A stretch of DNA of 64,000 nt from Sporosarcina jeotgali (GCF_033304595.1 NZ_CP116341.1:291001-355000), one strand, 5' to 3'. Positions 46,670 through 61,218 are shown, numbered from the stretch's first letter. The notes: generated by a model not told the origin, from the letters alone. Numbers and translations: made by a program.

Positions 46670-47791
46670 TTGAAACGCAAATGGAAAGTAATGACTATTT
46701 TCGGAACGCGTCCGGAAGCCATTAAAATGGCTCCGCTCGTTCTCGAACTGCAAAAGCATGAAGACGAAATCGAATCGATTGTGACTGTAACGGCTCAGCA
46801 CCGTGAAATGTTGGACCAAGTGCTGAAAACATTCGGGATCACACCTGACTTCGACCTGAATATTATGAAAGACCGTCAAACTCTTATCGATGTCGCAACT
46901 CGCGGACTTGAAGGCCTTGACGGAATTATGAAAGAAGCACAGCCCGATATCGTACTCGTTCACGGTGACACGGCAACGACATTCGTCGGCAGTCTGGCAG
47001 CATTTTATAACAAAATCGCAGTCGGACACGTCGAAGCGGGTCTTCGTACATGGGACAAGTACTCTCCATATCCGGAGGAGATGAATCGTCAGCTGACGGG
47101 CGTCATTGCAGACCTTCATTTCTCACCAACAGAAAAGTCGGCGCAAAACCTTATTAATGAAGGGAAGCCGGAAAACCGGATCTACATCACGGGGAATACG
47201 GCGATCGATGCGCTGCATACAACTGTCGATGACGCGTACACGCATCCGATTTTTGAAAAGCTCGGAACTGACCGGCTTGTCTTACTGACAGCACACCGCC
47301 GCGAAAATTTAGGGGACCCGATGCGCAATATGTTCCGTGCGATTAACCGCCTGCTCGAAAAACACGGAGACATTCAAGTGATCTACCCAGTCCACATGAA
47401 CCCTGCAGTCCGTGAAGTTGCGGATGAATTGCTCGGAAATAACGACCGGATTCATTTGATCGAACCGCTCGAAGTTGTGGATTTCCATAACTTTGCGGCA
47501 CGTTCGCATATCATCTTAACGGATTCGGGCGGCATCCAAGAAGAAGCCCCTTCACTCGGCAAACCGGTTATCGTCCTTCGCGACACGACAGAACGGCCGG
47601 AAGGAATCGATGCTGGAACACTCAAATTAGCGGGAACGGACGAAGAGACGATCTTCAACTTAGCAGATGAACTTCTATCTAACCAAACCGCCTACGATTC
47701 GATGGCGAAAGCGTCCAATCCATACGGAGACGGCCACGCATCCGAACGAATCGTAGAAGCTTTGAAAAAATATTTAAACGAACAAAATTAA
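46670..47791 (+). CDS. mnaA: UDP-N-acetylglucosamine 2-epimerase
   Basis: A 373-residue non-hydrolysing epimerase making UDP-ManNAc for wall teichoic acid linkage units. VMTIFGTRPEAIKMAPLVLE, VTAQHREMLDQVL, HVEAGLRTWDKYSPYPEE and SGGIQEEAPSLGKPVIVLRD are characteristic. The start is TTG 46670 (giving LKRKWKVMTIFG, as in Bacillus) or GTG 46661. Its terminator is interrupted by the IS element that follows. Confidence 0.93.
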   Translation: MKRKWKVMTIFGTRPEAIKMAPLVLELQKHEDEIESIVTVTAQHREMLDQVLKTFGITPDFDLNIMKDRQTLIDVATRGLEGLDGIMKEAQPDIVLVHGDTATTFVGSLAAFYNKIAVGHVEAGLRTWDKYSPYPEEMNRQLTGVIADLHFSPTEKSAQNLINEGKPENRIYITGNTAIDALHTTVDDAYTHPIFEKLGTDRLVLLTAHRRENLGDPMRNMFRAINRLLEKHGDIQVIYPVHMNPAVREVADELLGNNDRIHLIEPLEVVDFHNFAARSHIILTDSGGIQEEAPSLGKPVIVLRDTTERPEGIDAGTLKLAGTDEETIFNLADELLSNQTAYDSMAKASNPYGDGHASERIVEALKKYLNEQN

Positions 47792-47880
47792 TTGTATAAA
47801 AGTCAGTGAAAAAGCAGAGACTGAAAAGAGGCCACTGAAAAACTTGCGTTTTTTAAGCTAGCAGGTTGTAAAAACAAAAA

Positions 47881-47922
47881 AGAGGCACCATTTCGTTCGA
47901 AATTGAACGAAATGGTGCCTCT
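47881..47922 (-). terminator. Transposase terminator
   Basis: AGAGGCACCATTTCGTTC pairs perfectly with its complement around GAAATT. On the minus strand the stem is followed by a T run. Confidence 0.9.
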
Positions 47923-47936
47923 TCCTTTAATTTTTC

Positions 47937-49397
47937 TTACTGCGCTTCCTTCATTAAGGTGATAATTCGTTTAAGATTGACAGCGAAAATCGATAGGGCT
48001 CCTTGCATCTGCATGCCAAATAAACCCCGGTATGTGGCAACATCATACCCGTGTCGATTTTTCAATTCACTATTTTTCGCTTCGATTTTGTAGCGAGATT
48101 TCGCTTTCTCCTTAAATTCCTCACTATTTTGAAACTCTTCTTGTTCCTTGTGTTCTGTTGACTTAATGGAGACAGAATAGGTCTTGCTTTTCGCTCCTTC
48201 TTTATAACAGCCTTCGCGGAATGGACAAACCTTACACTTTTCTACATCAAAATAATAAGTTTGCATTTTATTGGTCCTGAGTTTTTTTGTTCCGGTCCGT
48301 GCCTTTCGAATTGCCATATGCCCAGCTTTACAGACGTACATGCCGGCATCTTTATTAAATTCAAATTCCTCTTCTTTTGTTCGGGTGCCATGCGTGATAA
48401 AAGGATGTAATTTAGAAACCAATTGAAGCTCATTTTCTTTTGCATACTGAATATTATTTTTTCCTGAATACGCGGCATCTCCAATGACCGTATCGATTTC
48501 CATTCCTGTGTTTTGACTCTTCACGATTAATTCCTGTAGATATTTCCCATCACTTCTTTCACCAGTTGTGACAATCGCAGCCGTAATCAGGCGTTCGTCG
48601 TTCATCGCAATATGAGTTTTATAACCAAAGAAAGAGGTGTCCGCTGTTTTATGTCCGACTCGGGCATCTGGATCCGCTGAGAACGTAAGCCCTTCTTCAT
48701 AATCCTCAACTACTTCCTTCAACACATTCAATTTTTCCTGAACAGCAGGAATTCGTGCAATATGTTCTTCCTTTTCAATGACGGAGATGACTTCTCGGCA
48801 ATAGTCTAGTTCATCCTGCACTTCGTCAGAGGAAGCCTTTTCAGGAAACTTATCTTTCATGGATTCATCAATTTGATAGACTGCTTTTCGTACATTTTTC
48901 GATTTCTCCGTTAGAAATTCTTTCGGTGATTTTTGGTTATAACGCGATTTAGTATGGGTGGCATCCACAATGATGTGTTTACTTTGGATCAGGTTCTTTT
49001 CCAGTGCAATCTCGATCGTCTTATAAATGAGCATGTCCAATAACCCCGCATCTTGAAGACGGAGTCTACGGAACTTCGTCAATGAACTAGGATCGATCAC
49101 ACCCTCTTCCGGTGCCATGTCCAAGAAGTATTTAAAGGACATATCATATCTTGAACGGTCTACTATATCCACGTCCGACAAATCAAAGATTGATTTTAAC
49201 AGGAGGTATTTGAACATGCGAATGGGTGGCACGGCATTACGTCCGTTCACCAGGCAATACTTACTTTTTAATTCCTCGAGAATGAATGTGAAATCAACCA
49301 GTTCATTAATTTGACGAAGCGTATTGTCCGCGGGGACAACGAGATCGTAGATTGCCATATAAGGACTGAGTTGTAAGGTTTCTTGGTTAGAGATCAT
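47937..49397 (-). CDS. IS1182-family DDE transposase
   Basis: A 486-residue transposase. The N-terminal DUF772-like part (NAVPPIRMFKYLLLKSIFDL, DPSSLTKFRRLRL) is followed by the DDE catalytic core: first Asp in HIIVDATHTKSRYN, second in VIGDAAYSGKNNIQ, and Glu in KIEAKNSELKNRHGYD. A cysteine cluster KCKVCPFREGC and CKAGHM lies between, as in this family. The frame is intact, so the element may be active. It is the only mobile-element gene in the window. Confidence 0.93.
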   Translation of the reverse strand: MISNQETLQLSPYMAIYDLVVPADNTLRQINELVDFTFILEELKSKYCLVNGRNAVPPIRMFKYLLLKSIFDLSDVDIVDRSRYDMSFKYFLDMAPEEGVIDPSSLTKFRRLRLQDAGLLDMLIYKTIEIALEKNLIQSKHIIVDATHTKSRYNQKSPKEFLTEKSKNVRKAVYQIDESMKDKFPEKASSDEVQDELDYCREVISVIEKEEHIARIPAVQEKLNVLKEVVEDYEEGLTFSADPDARVGHKTADTSFFGYKTHIAMNDERLITAAIVTTGERSDGKYLQELIVKSQNTGMEIDTVIGDAAYSGKNNIQYAKENELQLVSKLHPFITHGTRTKEEEFEFNKDAGMYVCKAGHMAIRKARTGTKKLRTNKMQTYYFDVEKCKVCPFREGCYKEGAKSKTYSVSIKSTEHKEQEEFQNSEEFKEKAKSRYKIEAKNSELKNRHGYDVATYRGLFGMQMQGALSIFAVNLKRIITLMKEAQ

Positions 49398-49444
49398 GGG
49401 GACACCACCTGAATGTAATACATTTATTATACAACAAACGCAAA

Positions 49445-49477
49445 GAGCTCATCACTCGTTTCACGGATGATGAGCTC
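49445..49477. other. Hairpin upstream of the transposase
   Basis: GAGCTCATCA/TGATGAGCTC is a perfect 10-bp stem with a 13-nt loop, between the transposase start and the right end. It may damp read-through into the transposase. Confidence 0.5.
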
Positions 49478-49531
49478 GCTATATTTAAGAATGTACCACT
49501 GGTCATCCTTTATGGGTGAATGACAACGCCC

Positions 49532-49657
49532 GTTGATTGGAGCGGAAGGCGGCGACTCCGGAGGGATCAGCGAAGATTGAAGACCCCGCAGAAGCGAAGC
49601 GACGAGGAGGCTGAAATCAAGCCCCTCGGAAAGCGTCCGCCTGGAGCGCAAATCAAC
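49532..49657. repeat. GC-rich structured repeat, copy 2, inside the IS
   Basis: Bounded by GTTGATTGGAGCGGAAGGCGG and CCGCCTGGAGCGCAAATCAAC. It closely matches 25487-25615 (GCGACTCC, GAAGACCCCGC, GGAAAGCGTCCGCC words). It lies between the transposase and the right terminal repeat. Confidence 0.75.
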
Positions 49658-49828
49658 AGTCTCCTACGCTTAACCAACTATTAATGGACTTTTTCAGTGG
49701 CCTCTGAAAACCCTCTGCTTTTTCTATTTCTATAGTTCTCTCAAACAGTACAAGTAAGGAAAATAAGAGAGAAGTACTTCAAATATGCTGAAAATCTAAA
49801 TCTGCAAGTGTTATCGCACGATACCTGT

Positions 49829-49842
49829 TGTGAAAATTCACA
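49829..49842. promoter_or_regulatory. Palindrome upstream of the atp promoter
   Basis: TGTGAAAATTCACA is a perfect 14-bp palindrome. Together with the site at 49928 it recalls Fnr- or Rex-type operators, though its central spacing fits neither exactly. Confidence 0.4.
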
Positions 49843-49927
49843 CGGAAAAGCAAGGGGAATCCCTAAATTTTAGAAATACGGCAAAATCCTATGAAAGTGT
49901 GACGATTGTTTGACAGTGCTAATAGTA

Positions 49928-49943
49928 TGTGAAGAATTTCACG
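49928..49943. promoter_or_regulatory. Fnr/Rex-like site next to the atp promoter
   Basis: TGTGAAGAATTTCACG fits TGTGA-N6-TCACA in nine of ten positions. It ends 8 bp before the -35 box. Confidence 0.4.
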
Positions 49944-49951
49944 GGAATCAA

Positions 49952-49980
49952 TTGACATCAAAATACCGCTATTGTATGCT
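49952..49980 (+). promoter_or_regulatory. atp operon promoter
   Basis: A perfect TTGACA (49952-49957), 17-bp spacer and TATGCT (49975-49980). Confidence 0.75.
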
Positions 49981-49986
49981 TACAGA

Positions 49987-50324
49987 GGGTAATAATGATA
50001 GGGTTTATACATAGATAAATCAGCTGAAACCGCTTGATTTTTTGGCTAAGTTCTATCATCACTCGTAGCCTATCGCACTTGAATTGTTGGGCATCTGTGC
50101 GATACGTTGGACAACGTGTCCTGGTGAACGCCAAGCAGGCGGCACTTTTCTTACCATCTTCGTCCGGAACCTTTCCGAGACATCTGATCAGTAAGTGGTT
50201 GCCGTGCATCTCGGACAAGCCAACGCGTACCAACCTGCGAACCCGCTCGCTGTTCGGCTTCTAAACCAAAAGCCGGGCGTTTCAGTTTCTAACTAAACTT
50301 ATCGTAATAGGAGACTCACCTACC
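49987..50324 (+). other. Long untranslated atp leader
   Basis: About 340 nt with no credible gene before atpI. AATCAGC/GCTTGATT followed by six T (50014-50042) is a weak terminator-like hairpin near the start. Other small inverted repeats are present. An attenuation or stability role is possible but unproven. Confidence 0.4.
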
Positions 50325-51725
<1,401 letters not shown>

Positions 51726-51841
51726 TTTACACAGATTCAATCCAGGTAGTTAATGAAACGGATAGGGCCTGGGCTGCAATGCGGTCTTGCCAGCCTGTAT
51801 GACTCCTTCTATTATCTAACCACTTTATAAGAACGTTAAAC

Positions 51842-51879
51842 AATGGCGAAGAATGGAAAAAGATGTATCCTTCGCCATT
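51842..51879. other. Hairpin in the atpE-atpF gap
   Basis: AATGGCGAAG/CTTCGCCATT is a perfect 10-bp stem with an 18-nt loop and no T tract. It lies inside the operon and may protect or process the upstream c-subunit message. Confidence 0.5.
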
Positions 51880-51981
51880 CGTTTATGTCATCGGATATCG
51901 GGCATGTCTATGCTCGAACTAATCATTCTAACCAGAACGTTTGTAGATCAGACGTAAGTTTTTGAAGGGAGTGAAACAATC

Positions 51982-52533
51982 GTGTTTTTGGATACCTTCG
52001 TCCTTTTGTCAAGCAATGCTGACTCAGGATTCTTATCCAGCCTGAACCAACGGCTGAACTTAGGTGATATCATTGCAACAGTGGTCTTCTTCACAATTCT
52101 CATGCTTCTTTTGAAGAAATTCGCATGGGGACCGTTGATGGGGATTATGGATCAGCGTGCTGAGATGATTGCAAATGAAATCGAAGCGGCTGAACAAAGT
52201 CGTCTAGACTCACAGAAATTGTTAGAAGAGCAGCGTGCTCTTTTAAAAGAAGCACATACAAACGCGTTAGTCATCGTTGAAAACGCGAAGAAGCAAGGCG
52301 AAGCACAGCGTGAGGAACTCATTCAAACGACACGCGCAGAAGTGGGTCGTATGAAAGAAAACGCAGCGCTCGAAATCGCAACAGAGAGAGAAAAAGCAAT
52401 CGCGGCTGTCCGCGAAGAATTCGTATCTCTTTCAATCATGGCAGCGACTAAAGTACTCGGTAAAGAAGTATCCGAGGAGGATAACCGCGCATTGATCGAA
52501 GAAACGATTGTGAAGGCAGGGGAAGGCCGATGA
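51982..52533 (+). CDS. atpF: ATP synthase Fo subunit b
   Basis: A 183-residue stator subunit starting with GTG 51982 after GAAGGGAGTG. One N-terminal membrane helix (DIIATVVFFTILMLLLKKFA) is followed by a long charged coiled coil (EQSRLDSQKLLEEQRALLKE and on). It links Fo to the delta subunit on F1. The stop overlaps atpH (ATGA). Confidence 0.95.
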   Translation: MFLDTFVLLSSNADSGFLSSLNQRLNLGDIIATVVFFTILMLLLKKFAWGPLMGIMDQRAEMIANEIEAAEQSRLDSQKLLEEQRALLKEAHTNALVIVENAKKQGEAQREELIQTTRAEVGRMKENAALEIATEREKAIAAVREEFVSLSIMAATKVLGKEVSEEDNRALIEETIVKAGEGR

Positions 52534-53066
52534 GCCGTTCTATCGTAGCGGAACGTTATGCAACTGGGCTGTTCAAAGCAGCTCAGGAACAAGGCGTCTT
52601 GCTCGCAGTCCACACTGACGTTCGAGAGCTCCAAGCAGCACTCGACGGCAACAAAGACTTCGGGGAGCTTATGAGCTTACCACAACTGTCATTGATCAAA
52701 AAACGTGAATTGATTGCTAATGTCCTGCCGGGTGCACAAGAGTTATTACTCAATGCACTGTACGTGATGCTTGATGCGGACCGTATGGATGAACTTAGCG
52801 ACGTTCTCGAAGACTTCCACCAGTTAGCAAACGATGCATCGGGTGTTGCGGAAGCGACAGTTTATGCAACACGTCCATTAACTGAACAGGAAGAAACAGC
52901 AATTTCCAGCGCGTTTGCTCACAAAGTCGGCAAACAGTCGCTTCAGATTCAAACAATTATTGAACCGAAATTGATCGGAGGCATCCGCCTTCAGATCGGA
53001 AACCAAATCTTCGACAGCAGCATTAGCAGCAAACTTGCTAAGCTGGAGCGTACGTTGATTGGTTAA
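52530..53066 (+). CDS. atpH: ATP synthase F1 subunit delta
   Basis: A 178-residue OSCP-like protein. VAERYATGLFKAAQEQG at the N-terminus and the C-terminal LIGGIRLQIGNQIFDSSISS then KLAKLERTLIG are family signatures. It joins the b stalk to the alpha/beta head. It overlaps atpF by 4 bp and precedes atpA. Confidence 0.95.
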   Translation: MSRSIVAERYATGLFKAAQEQGVLLAVHTDVRELQAALDGNKDFGELMSLPQLSLIKKRELIANVLPGAQELLLNALYVMLDADRMDELSDVLEDFHQLANDASGVAEATVYATRPLTEQEETAISSAFAHKVGKQSLQIQTIIEPKLIGGIRLQIGNQIFDSSISSKLAKLERTLIG

Positions 53067-53081
53067 AATCTTGAAAGATGA

Positions 53082-54605
<1,524 letters not shown>

Positions 54606-54650
54606 GTTAAGTAACGGACTACGGGACTAAAACTAAAAGGTGGTGAATAG

Positions 54651-56970
<2,320 letters not shown>

Positions 56971-56994
56971 TAAAAGGGACCAGGAGGGGAAATT

Positions 56995-57390
56995 ATGAAG
57001 ATAAAAGTTAATATCGTCACTCCCGACGGCCCTGTCAGCGAAACAGAAGCGGATATGGTGATTGCTGTTACCGAAACGGGTGAACTTGGTATTTTGCCAG
57101 GACACATCGCGATGGTAGCACCACTTGACATCGGCGCACTTCGTCTCAAAAACGGCAATTCCACAGAACACGTGGCAGTAAACGGCGGCTTCTTGGAAGT
57201 CCGTCCGGATGTTGTCACAGTGCTTGCCCAAAGTGCAGAACTTGCTTCTCACATTGACTTAGCACGTGCAGAACTTGCGCAGCGTAAAGCAGAAGTTGAA
57301 CTCCAGCAGAAAAAGAACAAAGTGGAGCAGCAAATGGCTGAACTGAGCTTGCGCAGGGCCATTAACCGTATTAAAGTTTCCGGCATGTAA
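56995..57390 (+). CDS. atpC: ATP synthase F1 subunit epsilon
   Basis: A 131-residue subunit. The beta-sandwich half ([36 protein letters not shown]) is followed by two C-terminal helices ([35 protein letters not shown]) that can inhibit ATP hydrolysis. The ribosome site GGAGGGGAAA fits ATG 56995. It is the last gene of the operon. Confidence 0.96.
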   Translation: MKIKVNIVTPDGPVSETEADMVIAVTETGELGILPGHIAMVAPLDIGALRLKNGNSTEHVAVNGGFLEVRPDVVTVLAQSAELASHIDLARAELAQRKAEVELQQKKNKVEQQMAELSLRRAINRIKVSGM

Positions 57391-57404
57391 GGCGGATATG
57401 AGCG

Positions 57405-57439
57405 AATCGGACAGGGGAGAACCTTCTGTCCGATTTTTT
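57405..57439 (+). terminator. Terminator of the atp operon
   Basis: AATCGGACAG/CTGTCCGATT, an 11-nt loop and six T. Confidence 0.93.
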
Positions 57440-57499
57440 AAAGCCGGCCAAAAACGTACTTCATGAAACTAAAGAAGTACGCGACGGGAGTAGATTATT

Positions 57500-57730
57500 A
57501 TGAACGCATTAGGTGTCAATCCATTATTAGCAATCGGATCACACATTTTTTTCATCGGAATTTCGTTTTATGCTTTGCAAGCAATTATGCCGCAAGCGAT
57601 CATTCGTAAAAATCGCGTGCTGCAAACACAACTATTATTTATTTTATTGAGTATTGCTATCGGTTCAGCGGTATCAAATTTCTTTTTAGACATATCCTAT
57701 TGGTCGGGAAGACTTCCTTTCATCTTTTGA
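57500..57730 (+). CDS. ywzB: DUF1146 membrane protein YwzB
   Basis: A 76-residue protein with two membrane segments (IGSHIFFIGISFYALQAI and LLFILLSIAIGSAVSNFFL). It matches the DUF1146/YwzB family, which lies between atpC and murAA in Bacillales. Its function is unknown. The ribosome site GACGGGAGT is moderate. The 370 bp that follow contain only the murAA promoter and no further gene; the Bacillus ywmB gene expected nearby is not seen. Confidence 0.85.
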   Translation: MNALGVNPLLAIGSHIFFIGISFYALQAIMPQAIIRKNRVLQTQLLFILLSIAIGSAVSNFFLDISYWSGRLPFIF

Positions 57731-57964
57731 TGATTCGTCTTATCGCCGCATAGACAATTTGTGCCTCTGGGGCAATGAGACGAAGTATTTCATTAGAATT
57801 TGATGAGATAGGTTTACGTGGAACCGCGCTAGGGAACAAAGTTGAATGTAACCTTTTTGTAATATAGCAGTCATAAAGAAATTGTAAAATACCCACACAG
57901 GACATCCCAGCCTTACATAATTTAGACTACAGCTATCTTTTGTCGGAAAGGGTCACAATGACGC

Positions 57965-57993
57965 TTGTGAACTGTGGCGTGTCGTTGTACAAT
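57965..57993 (+). promoter_or_regulatory. murAA promoter
   Basis: TTGTGA (57965-57970) and TACAAT (57988-57993) are spaced by 17 bp. Confidence 0.6.
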
Positions 57994-58100
57994 GGACTGA
58001 GTTTGGATGATTTTTTTACCAGGTTATTTAATGGATTTTTGGATATGTAAACTTGTCACGCTTAAGAACGAATTATAACTTTGAGTCGGAGGGGCTTGTT

Positions 58101-59402
58101 TTGGATAAAATTATTATTAATGGTGGGCGACAACTGCACGGTACGGTGCGGGTTGAGGGAGCTAAGAATGCAGTGCTGCCGATACTCGCGGCTGCGTTGC
58201 TAGCTACTGAGGGCGTCAATGTCATCCGTGAAGTACCTAATTTGTCGGATGTTCGCACAATTAATGAAGTACTTAAAAGCTTATATGCAAAAACTGAATA
58301 CAAACCTGAAATTGGCGAATTGATCATTGACTCTACGGAGACGCTGACGAGCGAAGCGCAATTCGAATACGTCCGTAAAATGCGCGCATCCATTCTAGTA
58401 ATGGGTCCACTTCTAGCGCGTAATGGCTTTGCACGTGTTGCTATGCCGGGTGGCTGTGCGATTGGATCACGTCCGATTGACCAGCATTTAAAAGGTTTTG
58501 AAGCTATGGGCGCGGATATCTCGTTTGGACACGGATTTGTTGAAGCACGGGCTAAGAACGGTCTTCAAGGAGCAAAAATCTATTTGGACTTCCCAAGTGT
58601 TGGCGCAACTGAGAACATCATGACTGCAGCTGCACTCGCAACAGGAACGACATTGATCGAGAATGCTGCTAAAGAGCCTGAAATTGTGGACCTTGCGAAC
58701 TTCATCAACGAAATGGGCGGAAGAGTCATCGGTGCAGGTACAGATGTTATCCGTATCGAAGGCGTGAAACAATTAGTAGGTGCTGTTCACAACATCATTC
58801 CTGACCGTATCGAAACAGGTACATTCATGGTCGCTGCAGCAATTACAGGCGGAGATGTAACGATTGAAAATGCATTGCCTGAACACAACGCAGCATTGAT
58901 CTCTAAACTTCAAGAAATGGGCGTTGTCATTACTGAACTCGATGAAGGTCTTCGCATTACTGCGCAGCATCCATTGAAATCAGTTGACTTGAAAACAATG
59001 CCGCACCCTGGTTTCCCTACAGACATGCAGTCACAAATGATGGCACTTATGCTGAAATCAGAAGGTACGGGTGTTCTCACAGAAACAGTCTTCGAAAACC
59101 GGTTCATGCACGTGGAAGAATTCCGCCGCATGAATGCTGACATTAAAATTGAAGGACGTTCTGTTATCATGAATGGACCTTCCAATCTGCAAGGCGCTGA
59201 AGTCGCAGCAACTGATTTGCGCGCTGCAGCTGCACTAATCCTTGCCGGACTTGTTGCTGAAGGCGTTACAAGAGTCACTGAACTCATTCACTTAGATCGT
59301 GGCTACGTTAATTTCCATCAGAAACTGAAAGCACTTGGTGCAGATATCAGCCGCGTTTCCAGCGAATCTGAAACAGCTGACACAGAAATCGTGCATTCAT
59401 AA
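58101..59402 (+). CDS. murAA: UDP-N-acetylglucosamine 1-carboxyvinyltransferase, main paralogue
   Basis: A 433-residue MurA. The start is TTG 58101, 6 nt after GGAGGGG, giving the usual [20 protein letters not shown]; the open frame to 58053 is a non-homologous extension. Catalytic Cys119 is in [20 protein letters not shown]. It lies downstream of atp genes and upstream of spoIID, the position of the essential murAA in Bacillus. Its product catalyses the first step of peptidoglycan synthesis. Confidence 0.95.
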   Translation: MDKIIINGGRQLHGTVRVEGAKNAVLPILAAALLATEGVNVIREVPNLSDVRTINEVLKSLYAKTEYKPEIGELIIDSTETLTSEAQFEYVRKMRASILVMGPLLARNGFARVAMPGGCAIGSRPIDQHLKGFEAMGADISFGHGFVEARAKNGLQGAKIYLDFPSVGATENIMTAAALATGTTLIENAAKEPEIVDLANFINEMGGRVIGAGTDVIRIEGVKQLVGAVHNIIPDRIETGTFMVAAAITGGDVTIENALPEHNAALISKLQEMGVVITELDEGLRITAQHPLKSVDLKTMPHPGFPTDMQSQMMALMLKSEGTGVLTETVFENRFMHVEEFRRMNADIKIEGRSVIMNGPSNLQGAEVAATDLRAAAALILAGLVAEGVTRVTELIHLDRGYVNFHQKLKALGADISRVSSESETADTEIVHS

Positions 59403-59578
59403 TAGTATGTAAAGCTGTCCCTTTCACCAGGGGCAGTTTTTTTATGCAGATAAATTCAAGGTGGTGTCATGTGTGCGCTCACTATTTGTCGGATGTTGTC
59501 ACTGTTTCGCACAGACCTCTTCCAAACTTAAAATTGCCTCGTGCTCATAATTTATTGGAAACTAACATACCATGCAAC

Positions 59579-60526
59579 ATGGACAAACGACTATTAGCAG
59601 TATTCATCATTTTATTATTTTTTATACCTGTACTTCTAAACTTGAAGTACAACAGACCGCTAGACGTTAAGCCACCCGAGGAAATAGCTTGTGAGACCGA
59701 AATTACAGTAGAAGGAGAGGACAAGCCGCTGCCGCTCGAAGAGTACATTATCGGAGTCGTCGCATCTGAAATGCCAGTCGCTTACTCACTGGAAGCACTT
59801 AAAGCACAAGCGATTGCTGCACGCACTTATGCGCTTAAAGAAACGGCAGAAGGCACAAAACCAATCGGTCGGGACGTTACAGCACAAGTCTATTCAAACG
59901 AAAAAGAACGGAAAGAACGATGGGGCAAAAACTTCAAAGAAAACGAAAAAAAGATCCGTCAAGCAGTTGAAGAGACAGCGGGTTCCATAATTGTGCACGA
60001 AGAACAAATGATCACAGCTATGTTTTTCTCTACTTCAAACGGCAAAACCGAAACCGCAGAGAACTTCACGGGCAATTCAGTTCCCTATCTGCAAAGTGTG
60101 GACAGTCCCGACGAACAAACCGTATCTGAAGAAGTGGAACGAACAGTAGATATGCCGCTTACAGAGTGGAATAAAAAGCTCGGCATTTCTTGGAAGGAAA
60201 ACGATTTCCGTGCACTTCAGCTCGTCAGAAACGAGACGGGACGAGTACAAAGCGTCCTCTCAGGCACATTCGAAACGAGCGGCCGGGAAGTTCGGGAAAA
60301 ACTTAAACTTCCATCTACGGACTTCAATATAGGGTTCGATGTGGCCAATGAAATTGTCCACATTACTACTAAAGGATACGGCCACGGCGTTGGCATGAGC
60401 CAAAATGGAGCTGAAGCATATTCGAAAAAGGGATGGACCGCAGAACAGATTGTAAAACACTACTATACCGGCACAGAAATAAAAACTTTTAAAAAAACGA
60501 AAGAGGAATGTTTAAAAAATCCTTAA
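59579..60526 (+). CDS. spoIID: Stage II sporulation protein D
   Basis: About 315 residues from ATG 59579 (MDKRLLAVFIILLFFIPVLL, an N-terminal membrane anchor). SpoIID is a lytic transglycosylase of the mother cell, acting with SpoIIP and SpoIIM in engulfment. The catalytic-Glu region EYIIGVVASEMPVAYSLEAL and the metal-binding C-terminus GYGHGVGMSQNGAEAYSKKG are present. The frame is open to 59444 but that part is not conserved. No good ribosome site is seen before ATG 59579, so the start is less sure. CATAATTT near 59556 could be a SigE-type -10. Confidence 0.92.
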   Translation: MDKRLLAVFIILLFFIPVLLNLKYNRPLDVKPPEEIACETEITVEGEDKPLPLEEYIIGVVASEMPVAYSLEALKAQAIAARTYALKETAEGTKPIGRDVTAQVYSNEKERKERWGKNFKENEKKIRQAVEETAGSIIVHEEQMITAMFFSTSNGKTETAENFTGNSVPYLQSVDSPDEQTVSEEVERTVDMPLTEWNKKLGISWKENDFRALQLVRNETGRVQSVLSGTFETSGREVREKLKLPSTDFNIGFDVANEIVHITTKGYGHGVGMSQNGAEAYSKKGWTAEQIVKHYYTGTEIKTFKKTKEECLKNP

Positions 60527-60558
60527 CTTGCAGAGAATAGCGAGTGAGGTGATCATAA

Positions 60559-61218
60559 ATGAGAGAAGAAAAAAAACCGAACGCCCCTTCTCAGAAAAAC
60601 AAGAGCACGAAAAGCAACTGGTTCTGGCCATCTATCTATGCAAGTTTCGCCCTGCTGTTCGTTGGAATGGTATGGGGATATAATGCATTGACGAAACCAG
60701 ACGCCGGGGATCAGGCAGCTGTAGACAAAGAGAAGCCACAAGAAGAAGTCACACTGGAAACAAACGCAGCAAACGAAACATTGAAGTATCCGTTTGACGA
60801 AGAACTTCTTGACCAAGTTGCTATTATTCAGGACTTCTATGATGCAAAAGCCGATGCATCCAGTCGTGAAAACGCACTGCTCGTATTTAAACAGACATAC
60901 GTTACAAACGAAGGTGTTTCGATCGCGGTTGACGGCAAACCGTTCGATGTAGTCGCAGCGATGAGCGGAAAAGTGGAACAAATCGTATCAGATCCATTTA
61001 AAGGCAGTGAAATCGTACTCACGCACAAAGATGGATTGAAAACGATCTACCGCTCCGTTACTGGCATTCTCGTAAAAGAGGGTGACGAGATCCAGCAAGG
61101 TGAAGTCCTGGCACAAACTGCAGAAAACGAATGGAACCCGCAAGCGGGCGTCCACTTACACTTCGAAGTTCAAAAAGATGACGTAGCTGTGAATCCCCGA
61201 TCTTTCTTGGCATTTTAA
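60559..61218 (+). CDS. spoIIQ: Stage II sporulation protein Q
   Basis: A 219-residue forespore membrane protein with one membrane helix (about 20-45) and a C-terminal M23/LytM-like domain. SpoIIQ pairs with SpoIIIAH across the intermembrane space. The C-terminal histidines are present (GVHLHFEVQ), but the first metal-binding motif, normally HxGxD, reads NEGVSIAVDG, so the peptidase is probably dead, as in Bacillus subtilis. The ribosome site GTGAGGTGATC fits ATG 60559. A terminator follows. Confidence 0.93.
   Translation: MREEKKPNAPSQKNKSTKSNWFWPSIYASFALLFVGMVWGYNALTKPDAGDQAAVDKEKPQEEVTLETNAANETLKYPFDEELLDQVAIIQDFYDAKADASSRENALLVFKQTYVTNEGVSIAVDGKPFDVVAAMSGKVEQIVSDPFKGSEIVLTHKDGLKTIYRSVTGILVKEGDEIQQGEVLAQTAENEWNPQAGVHLHFEVQKDDVAVNPRSFLAF

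Larger units (their letters stand above)
47827..49705. mobile_element. IS1182-family insertion sequence
   Basis: The 16-bp terminal inverted repeats AGAGGCCACTGAAAAA (47827-47842) and TTTTTCAGTGGCCTCT (49690-49705) are perfect. GAAA lies on both outer sides and may be a 4-bp target duplication. The element holds one transposase on the minus strand, a terminator for it at 47881, and a GC-rich repeat at 49532. The perfect ends and intact frame suggest recent insertion. Confidence 0.88.
47809..49723 (+). terminator. mnaA terminator split by IS insertion
   Basis: AAAAAGCAGAG (47809-47819) and CTCTGCTTTTT (49713-49723) are perfect inverted repeats. With the IS removed they would form a normal A-flanked terminator hairpin with the loop ACTGAAAACC. 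Confidence 0.7.

Noticed and set aside
50034..50264. 76-residue frame in the atp leader
   Set aside because: It has a TTG start with no ribosome site and no family resemblance; the region is better read as untranslated leader.
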